DNA of 64,000 nucleotides, from assembly GCA_002747035.1 (NCBI GenBank), contig PDRZ01000024.1, positions 1 to 64,000 of the forward strand. Reading direction: 5' to 3'. Under the pieces are notes generated by a model, which did no database searches, was not told the origin of the DNA, and worked only from the letters and a program-made list of their open reading frames with translations. Shown piece after piece: positions 58,503 to 64,000 of the stretch; the stretch's first letter is position 1; every line of letters starts with the position of its first letter. The stretch comes from Rhodobacterales bacterium. GTDB taxonomy: Bacteria; Pseudomonadota; Alphaproteobacteria; Rhodobacterales; Rhodobacteraceae. The translations under genes and the position numbers were made by a program.

Positions 58503-58532
58503 TAATCTGGGGTGTTGGCACGGGGATTTCAA
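58503..58532 (-). promoter_or_regulatory. Sigma32 (RpoH)-like promoter of lon
   Basis: On the minus strand TTGAAA (58532-58527) and CCCCAGATTA (58512-58503) are separated by 14 bases, close to the heat-shock consensus CTTGAAA and CCCCATNT. It would start transcription roughly 70 bases before the lon ATG, as expected for a heat-shock gene. Confidence 0.55.
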
Positions 58533-58696
58533 CCAGCTTCTTGGGCGCAAGAATGACAATGCAGGACCTCTGGGGCAAGTATGGAATCCGGTCGGTTTGA
58601 GGTAAAATCGTGCGAGACTGTCGAAACCGGGGCGAGCTAAAGGCGTTGTTTACCGTTATCGTGTCAAATTGCGGCAAAAGACAACGAAGGGTGACC

Positions 58697-59779
58697 ATGT
58701 CCGATCTGACCCCGCTTGCCGCACCGCGCGGCCCTGCCCCTGCCCTTACCCGCACCTCCGCCCTGGGCGGACCACTTGATTCCCGCAAAAAGGCGGCAAT
58801 CATCGTACGGTTCCTGCTGAACGAAGGGGCCGAAGTGCCCTTGGCGCAGTTGCCGGAAGAGCTGCAAACCGATTTGACGCAACAGATGGGGGCGATGCGT
58901 TATGTGGATCGCGATACGCTGGCACAGGTTCTGGCCGAATTCGCGGATGAAGTGGAGCGGATGGGGCTGACCTTTCCCCGCGGTCTCGCCGGGGCGCTCA
59001 GCGCTCTGGATGGCAAGATTTCTCCGCAAACCGCCGCGCGGCTGCGCAAAGAGGCGGGCGTACGCCGCACCGGCGATCCGTGGGAAATGATCCGTTCCAT
59101 GCCGGTGGAAGAGCTGCAACCGATCCTGGAAAGGGAAAGCACCGAGGTGGCGGCGGTGCTGCTCTCCAAACTTGACGTGAGCAAGGCGGCGGAACTTCTC
59201 AGCCACCTGCCCGGCCCCGATGCCCGGCGGATCACCTATGCCATGTCACTGACCGAAGCCGTGACGCCCGAGGCGGTGGACCGCATTGGCCTGTCTCTGG
59301 CAGCGCAAATTGAAATGAAACCCACGCGCGCCTTCAACGAGGGTCCCGAGGAACGGCTTGGCGCGATCCTGAATGTCAGTCAGGCACTCACACGGGACGA
59401 CGTGCTGAACGGGCTGGATGAAAATGACGAGGATTTTGCCCAGAAAGTGCGCAAGGCGATCTTTACCTACAATCACATTCCGGCCCGGATCCAGCCGCTG
59501 GATGTGGGCAAAATCACGCGCGAGGTGGATCAGGCCGTTCTGATCACCGCGCTGGCCTTTACTATGAACGGCGAAGACGAGGCGATGAAAGAAGCCTCGG
59601 AATACATCCTCAACAACCTGACCAAACGCATGGCCGATGCCATCCGCGAAGAGGTCGGCGAGGCGGGCAAGATCAAGCCCAAAGATGGCAATGAAGCGAT
59701 CAATACCATCATTGCGGCGATCCGGGAACTGCAGGCCCGCGGCGAGCTTGAATTTGTTGTGGAGGATGAGGATGAATAG
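58697..59779 (+). CDS. fliG: Flagellar motor switch protein FliG
   Basis: Rotor protein of 360 residues in the cytoplasmic ring of the flagellar motor, receiving torque from MotA. FliG domains are seen in order: the N-terminal FliF-binding part (SRKKAAIIVRFLLNEG), the middle domain with armadillo repeats (TEVAAVLLSKLDVSKAAELL) and the C-terminal torque domain (ITREVDQAVLITALAF). GAAGGGTGACC precedes the ATG. No other flagellar gene is within the window; it is divergent from lon. Confidence 0.93.
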   Translation: MSDLTPLAAPRGPAPALTRTSALGGPLDSRKKAAIIVRFLLNEGAEVPLAQLPEELQTDLTQQMGAMRYVDRDTLAQVLAEFADEVERMGLTFPRGLAGALSALDGKISPQTAARLRKEAGVRRTGDPWEMIRSMPVEELQPILERESTEVAAVLLSKLDVSKAAELLSHLPGPDARRITYAMSLTEAVTPEAVDRIGLSLAAQIEMKPTRAFNEGPEERLGAILNVSQALTRDDVLNGLDENDEDFAQKVRKAIFTYNHIPARIQPLDVGKITREVDQAVLITALAFTMNGEDEAMKEASEYILNNLTKRMADAIREEVGEAGKIKPKDGNEAINTIIAAIRELQARGELEFVVEDEDE

Positions 59780-60218
59780 CCCCATCAGCGGTAATTTGCG
59801 CCTCCGCTTGGCGAATCCCCGTGATGTTGTGGCCAAAATACACCACCTCAAGTTATTGATTTAAAAAGATATATACCGTATATTGTTAAATGCGCAGACC
59901 GCTCGATGCAAAAGCCACGTTTTTGCCTTAATTGCTCCTTAAGCACGACAGGAAGGTTGGCGAAAGTCCAACCATCAAGAATGATGCTGAGGCAAGAAAT
60001 GACCGGGACACGCCCCCCCATGCCGCGCAGAATGCGCGTAGTTTGCTGCTCTTTGGGTGCAACACCCCTCTCTCCTTCCCGCGCACGGCTTGACATGCCT
60101 GTGTGCTCAGGGCGGCGCACATATCTCTGTCTGAACGCAGCCCTCGGTCCCGGGATGGCCCACTCTGGTCCGAGCGCTGGCCTGACCACTGGCCCGGTGA
60201 CAGACAAGGGGATGCCTC
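59780..60218. other. Intergenic region between fliG and the DUF2927 gene
   Basis: About 440 bp. The first part is unusually AT-rich (around 59858-59895, with ATATATACCGTATATTG), which may be a promoter zone. No gene, hairpin with T-run or repeat is convincing. A minus-strand frame at 59848-60207 lacks any similarity. Confidence 0.5.
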
Positions 60219-61595
60219 ATGCGTAACCAGCTGCTGCCGATCTTCCTTTTGCTGGTGGGATGTATGCCGGGCGGAATACCGGAAACGGCGACGCGGGCCT
60301 CGCGCCCCGAACCCGTGTCCTCCCTGCCCCCGATCAAGAATTTCACATCGCCTTCGCCCAGTTCTCCGGCGCGCTCGAACCGCGATATCGCCCGTGATTT
60401 CCTTGAACTCACCTTTCGGTTGGAATCCGGGCGCGATCTGCCTGTCCTGACCCGGTTCGAAACGCCGATCACCGTGCGTGTCACGGGCGATCCGTCGCCC
60501 ACGCTCCTGCCTGATCTTGCCCGGCTGGTGCGTCGGATGCAGACCGAAGCGCGTTTGCCGATCTCGATGACCAATGATCCGAACGCCAATATCACGGTTC
60601 AGGCGGTCAGCCGCGCCGACATCCGGCGTAACCTGCCCCATGCCGCCTGTTTCGTTGTGCCCAACATTTCGGACATCTCACAATACCGCGCGGCACGGCG
60701 CAGCCAGAAATCGAACTGGGGTCTGTTGCGTAAACGCGAACGGCTTGCCGTGTTCGTCCCCAACGATGCCAGCCCGCAAGAGGTGCGCGATTGCCTGCAC
60801 GAAGAGCTGGCCCAGGCCGTTGGGCCGCTGAACGATCTCTATCGCCTGCCGGATTCGGTGTTCAACGATGATAACGTCCACACGGTTCTGACCGGATTCG
60901 ACATGTTGATCCTCCGCGCCTATTACGATCCGGCCCTGTCCAACGGAATGACTAAACGTCAGGTGGCGGCGCGCCTGCCTGCAATCCTTGCCCGTCTGAA
61001 CCCCCGTGGCGAACGGGCCGCGACCCGCCGCCCTGCCCCCACGCCGCGCAGCTGGATCGACGCGATCCAGACCGCGCTTGGTCCGGGCACCAGCCACACC
61101 CAACGCAAGGTAGCCGCGAAAAAGGCCCTGTCCATTGCCCAATCTCTGGGCTGGCAGGACCACCGCCGCGCCTTTGCCCATTACGCCATGGGCCGTCTGA
61201 ACGCGGCGTCCGATCCTGACGCGGCCCTTTCGCATTTCCGCGCGGCGGATCATTTTTATGCCACCAGCCCGTCGACCGGCCTGCACCGCGCTTATGTATC
61301 CTCGCAACTGGCCGCCCATGCGCTGGCCCAGGGCGATGGGAAATCCACCCTGGCGATGGTGAACCGCGCCATTCCGACCGCATCGCGCCACGAAAACGCG
61401 GCGCTGCTGTCCACCCTTATGTTGCTGCGCGCCGAGGCACTTGAAATCTCGGGCCGTGCCTCCGAAGCGAGCCATGTGCGTATGGACAGTCTGGGCTGGG
61501 CACGGTACGGGTTCGGCGCGGACTGGGCCGTACGTGCAAAACTGCGCGAAATCGGGTCGCTCAATCCGCTGAAAGGGAGACGCGGAAACCTATGA
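60219..61595 (+). CDS. DUF2927 lipoprotein
   Basis: Protein of 458 residues starting with a lipobox (IFLLLVGC, lipidated Cys15). The DUF2927 domain covers roughly residues 55-260, with DIARDFLELTFRLESGRDLP, ACFVVPNI and DCLHEELAQAVGPLNDLYRL (HEE motif that resembles a metalloprotease site). The C-terminal part is helical and TPR-like. Family function is unknown. Its stop overlaps the ATG of the next small gene (ATGA), so they form an operon with the VWA gene. Confidence 0.88.
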   Translation: MRNQLLPIFLLLVGCMPGGIPETATRASRPEPVSSLPPIKNFTSPSPSSPARSNRDIARDFLELTFRLESGRDLPVLTRFETPITVRVTGDPSPTLLPDLARLVRRMQTEARLPISMTNDPNANITVQAVSRADIRRNLPHAACFVVPNISDISQYRAARRSQKSNWGLLRKRERLAVFVPNDASPQEVRDCLHEELAQAVGPLNDLYRLPDSVFNDDNVHTVLTGFDMLILRAYYDPALSNGMTKRQVAARLPAILARLNPRGERAATRRPAPTPRSWIDAIQTALGPGTSHTQRKVAAKKALSIAQSLGWQDHRRAFAHYAMGRLNAASDPDAALSHFRAADHFYATSPSTGLHRAYVSSQLAAHALAQGDGKSTLAMVNRAIPTASRHENAALLSTLMLLRAEALEISGRASEASHVRMDSLGWARYGFGADWAVRAKLREIGSLNPLKGRRGNL

Positions 61596-61759
61596 TGGTT
61601 CTGACCGGATTTTTGATCGGCGCGATTTTTGGTGCCGTTCAGGCCAAACGACGCAAGGGCAAAACACTGGATATATTGCAATATGGTGCCGCCTACGGCA
61701 TCGCTTTTGCGATCCTGTTCCTGATTCTGAACCTGATCGTGCTGCGCAATATGGGGTGA
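61592..61759 (+). CDS. Small membrane protein, 55 residues
   Basis: ATG at 61592 overlaps the DUF2927 stop by four bases and the frame ends seven bases before the VWA gene. The peptide MMVLTGFLIGAIFGAVQAKR is followed by a basic RKGK stretch and a second hydrophobic helix (GIAFAILFLILNLIVL), so two membrane spans joined by a positive loop are likely. Translational coupling on both sides makes it a credible gene. Function unknown. Confidence 0.75.
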   Translation: MMVLTGFLIGAIFGAVQAKRRKGKTLDILQYGAAYGIAFAILFLILNLIVLRNMG

Positions 61760-61765
61760 TCCGCG

Positions 61766-62950
61766 ATGTTCCTGCCGTTTTTCGAAAACCTTCGCAAGGC
61801 AGGTCTTCCCGTTTCGCTTCGCGAATACCTGACCTTTCTGGAAGCGATGCGCGCCGGTCTTGTCACATATGACATTGACGGATTCTATTACCTTGCCCGC
61901 AGCGCGATGGTGAAAGACGAACGCAATATCGACAAGTTCGACCGCGCCTTTGCAGCAAGCTTTGAGGGCATTGAGAACATCAAGCTGGGCGACGTCCTTG
62001 AGGCGGTGAACATCCCCGCCGACTGGCTTGAAAAAATGGCCGAAAAACACCTGTCCGAAGAGGAAAAGGCCGAGATCGAGGCCATGGGTGGTTTTGACAA
62101 GCTCATGGAAACGCTGAAAGAACGGTTAAAGGAACAGGAAGGTCGCCACCAGGGCGGCAACAAATGGATTGGTACTGCCGGCACCTCCCCTTTCGGGGCG
62201 TATGGGTATAATCCCGAAGGGGTGCGGATCGGTCAGGACAAGTCGCGCCACCAGCGCGCGGTCAAGGTCTGGGACAAGCGCGAGTTCAAGAACCTGGATG
62301 GCGATGTCGAATTGGGCACCCGCAACATCAAGGTGGCGCTCAAACGCCTGCGTCGCTGGGCGCGGGACGGGGCACATGATGAACTGGACCTTGACGGCAC
62401 CATTCGCGCCACTGCGGAACACGGCTATCTTGATGTGAAAACCCGCCCCGAGCGGCGCAATGCGGTCAAGGTTCTGCTTTTTCTTGATGTGGGCGGATCC
62501 ATGGACCCTCATATCAAGGTGGTAGAAGAGTTGTTTTCAGCCGCCAAAACCGAATTCAAGCATCTGGAATATTTCTACTTCCACAATTGCCTTTACGAAG
62601 GGGTGTGGCGCGACAATGCACGCCGGTGGGACGCCCAGACGCCCACCCATGAGGTGCTGCGCACCTATGGGCCGGATTACAAATGCATCTTCGTCGGGGA
62701 TGCCTCGATGTCGCCCTATGAAATCGCCTATCCGGGCGGGGCGAATGAACATTGGAACGCAGAATCCGGTCAGGTTTGGCTGGAACGCGCCCGGGATCAG
62801 TGGCCCAGCCACATGTGGATCAACCCGGTGCCCGAGAAATACTGGGATTACACCCATTCCATCGGCATGATCCGCGAGATTTTTGAAAGCCGCATGGTGC
62901 CCATGACCCTGAAAGGGATCGAAGAGGGTATGAAAGAGCTGACCCGCTAA
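61766..62950 (+). CDS. VWA domain protein, CoxE-like
   Basis: Protein of 394 residues with a von Willebrand factor A domain at the C-terminal side. The metal site reads FLDVGGSMDPH (DxGxS in place of the classic DxSxS). The N-terminal half (FFENLRKAGLPVSLREYLTF) matches CoxE-like proteins, which work with MoxR-type AAA+ chaperones to mature metalloenzymes. No moxR-like gene is beside it in the window. Third gene of the DUF2927 operon. Confidence 0.88.
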   Translation: MFLPFFENLRKAGLPVSLREYLTFLEAMRAGLVTYDIDGFYYLARSAMVKDERNIDKFDRAFAASFEGIENIKLGDVLEAVNIPADWLEKMAEKHLSEEEKAEIEAMGGFDKLMETLKERLKEQEGRHQGGNKWIGTAGTSPFGAYGYNPEGVRIGQDKSRHQRAVKVWDKREFKNLDGDVELGTRNIKVALKRLRRWARDGAHDELDLDGTIRATAEHGYLDVKTRPERRNAVKVLLFLDVGGSMDPHIKVVEELFSAAKTEFKHLEYFYFHNCLYEGVWRDNARRWDAQTPTHEVLRTYGPDYKCIFVGDASMSPYEIAYPGGANEHWNAESGQVWLERARDQWPSHMWINPVPEKYWDYTHSIGMIREIFESRMVPMTLKGIEEGMKELTR

Positions 62951-63684
62951 AGCTGAAATAACCGCCCCGGCCCCCAGCCGGTGGCGTCGACGCCGGACAG
63001 CACCAGCATATGCCACAACAGGGCGAGGTTCGAGGATATGACGGGCACGCCCAGGCTGGCCTCGATCTGTTCGATAATCCCAAAGCTTCGCAAGTTGGTG
63101 CAGCTTGTGAACACAGCGTCGCAATCCATTGATTTTACAACCCTTTCCACTGTAGTCCGTGTCGAAAATTCGGTGATCCGCGCCACGATCCAATCGTCGC
63201 TTTGGGCAAAGCTGGCCTCGGCCACCGTTTCAAACCCCGCTTCGGCCAGCCGCGCGCGCATGGGGGCGTTCACCTCAGCCACATAGGGCGAAACGAACGC
63301 AATCCGCCGCGCGTTCACCGCGTGCAGCGCTTCGATCACAGCGGTGAGCGGGTTTGTCACACGGGCCGCGCCACAGCCCTGTTTGACCAGATCCTCCACC
63401 CGCTCCGGGCCAATAATGGTTGCCCCGGAAGTGCAGCCATAGCCAACAACATCCAGCCCCTCGGGAAGCAACGCCGCCGTTTGGGTCATGTGCCCGGCCA
63501 TGGTCTCCAGCGATGCGGGCGTCACATCAGGTTGCGACGGGATCCGGGCGTGCAACAGGTTGACAGGCCGCCCCGTCACCACCTCGCGCGCCTCGCCTTC
63601 CAGCGTTTCGTCCGTGGACAGCACAATCAGCCCAAGCCGCGCCCCGCCGCCATATCCATGATCAAGTTCATAAGGTTCTGTCAT
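62947..63684 (-). CDS. Asp/Glu racemase superfamily protein (maleate isomerase/arylmalonate decarboxylase type)
   Basis: Cytoplasmic enzyme of 245 residues with two active-site cysteines, Cys84 in VGYGCTSGATI and Cys195 in FTSCTNLRSF, the pattern of maleate cis-trans isomerase, arylmalonate decarboxylase and hydantoin racemase relatives. Late motifs VISSNLALLWHML and SGVDATGWGPG fit the maleate isomerase group. The substrate is not certain. I use the ATG at 63684. The gene ends overlapping the VWA gene's end by four bases. Confidence 0.85.
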   Translation of the reverse strand: MTEPYELDHGYGGGARLGLIVLSTDETLEGEAREVVTGRPVNLLHARIPSQPDVTPASLETMAGHMTQTAALLPEGLDVVGYGCTSGATIIGPERVEDLVKQGCGAARVTNPLTAVIEALHAVNARRIAFVSPYVAEVNAPMRARLAEAGFETVAEASFAQSDDWIVARITEFSTRTTVERVVKSMDCDAVFTSCTNLRSFGIIEQIEASLGVPVISSNLALLWHMLVLSGVDATGWGPGRLFQL

Positions 63685-63761
63685 GGATCGCACCCTGACA
63701 CGCCGCGCGCACCCCGCCAAGCCCCCTTGCCCAAACCGACATTTCCCCCCATATCACCCCC

Positions 63762-64000
63762 ATGCTCCGCTTTGCCCCGATCCTCCTTGCCCTGATATAC
63801 GGCGTCGCCATGTATCGCTTTTCCGCATGGCGCACCGCCCGTGAGTTGGACGAGAAATCCACCGAACTGGCGGATCCCGGCCTGAAACCCGTTCTCGACC
63901 GGATGGCCCGGGCACTGGACCTGCCGCGCATCCGGGTGCATCTTTACGAAATTGCTCCGGTCAACGGGCTGGCCGCGCCGGATGGGCGGATTTTCCTGAC
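63762..64000 (+). CDS. M48 family metalloprotease, N-terminal part
   Basis: The gene runs off the right edge; 79 residues are visible. The N-terminal hydrophobic helix LRFAPILLALIYGVAMYRF and the segment LKPVLDRMARALDLPRIRVH then PVNGLAAPDGRIFLT match the region just before the HExxH of M48 peptidases, but the catalytic motif lies outside the window. It is divergent from the racemase-family gene. Confidence 0.75.
   Translation, partial: MLRFAPILLALIYGVAMYRFSAWRTARELDEKSTELADPGLKPVLDRMARALDLPRIRVHLYEIAPVNGLAAPDGRIFL

Noticed and set aside
57067-58605. Plus-strand open frame of 512 codons opposite lon
   Set aside because: Antisense shadow of lon; the Phe/His/Leu-rich product is not protein-like.
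59848-60207. Minus-strand frame of 119 codons between fliG and the DUF2927 gene
   Set aside because: No family, no clear ribosome binding site and a composition biased to Arg and Pro.

Overview
The window is chromosomal DNA from an alphaproteobacterium, most probably the Roseobacter group (Rhodobacteraceae/Roseobacteraceae). This rests on the family content: ChpT phosphotransferase, the zeta-type F1-ATPase inhibitor, RNase E with a large S1-domain insertion and a C-terminal GWW motif, COX15-type heme A synthase, OlsA/OlsB, B12-dependent NrdJ, and a split cobalamin methionine synthase with a DUF1638 partner. Genus and species cannot be fixed from the sequence alone. Genes are dense and GC-rich. 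I see no prophage, CRISPR array or rRNA operon; the only mobile DNA is a small graveyard of transposase fragments near 46.3-46.9 kb.

Layout. 0-16 kb: gyrA flanked by inverted copies of an intergenic repeat; a DUF6614 gene; M32 carboxypeptidase, ctaA and trmJ; a ThiE-like protein; olsBA (ornithine lipids); DUF3553 divergent from chpT; then ccdA, a lipase-like hydrolase, a cytochrome P450 and proA on the minus strand, and tusA. 16-25 kb: rne, then a minus-strand run purC-purS-purQ-dctB-dctD, in which DctD lacks its sigma54-contact loop, then the ATPase inhibitor. 25-31 kb: an MprF-like protein and the methionine synthase parts (bmt, corrinoid protein, DUF1638) with a divergent SplB-like radical SAM gene between them. 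31-37 kb: sufE, a lipoprotein, purM-purN-rnd, two tRNAs, and dedA-dsbB.

37-40 kb: an Lrp regulator divergent from rocF, a decayed ctlX and ocd (arginine to ornithine to proline). 40-46 kb: an EF-hand protein, a long structured intergenic region with a palindromic repeat, a terminator and a previously unlisted 35-residue ORF behind nrdJ, then nrdJ with one NrdR-box-like palindrome. 46-55 kb: transposase remnants, tRNA-Pro, and a pyrimidine/hydantoin catabolic operon (hyuC, hydA, ABC transporter) facing a RutR-type regulator, with a near-perfect RutR box between them. 55-64 kb: tRNA-Val, an HU protein with an H1-like arm, a small membrane protein, lon with a sigma32-like promoter, an isolated fliG, a DUF2927/small membrane protein/VWA operon, an Asp/Glu racemase-family protein and the start of an M48 protease.

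The most interesting items are the intergenic palindromic repeat family (four loci), the GAFTGA-less DctD homologue, the eroded ctlX inside an otherwise intact arginine-degradation cluster, the RutR box tying the transporter operon to pyrimidines, the methionine synthase/DUF1638 cluster, and the small ORF plus structured RNA region downstream of nrdJ.
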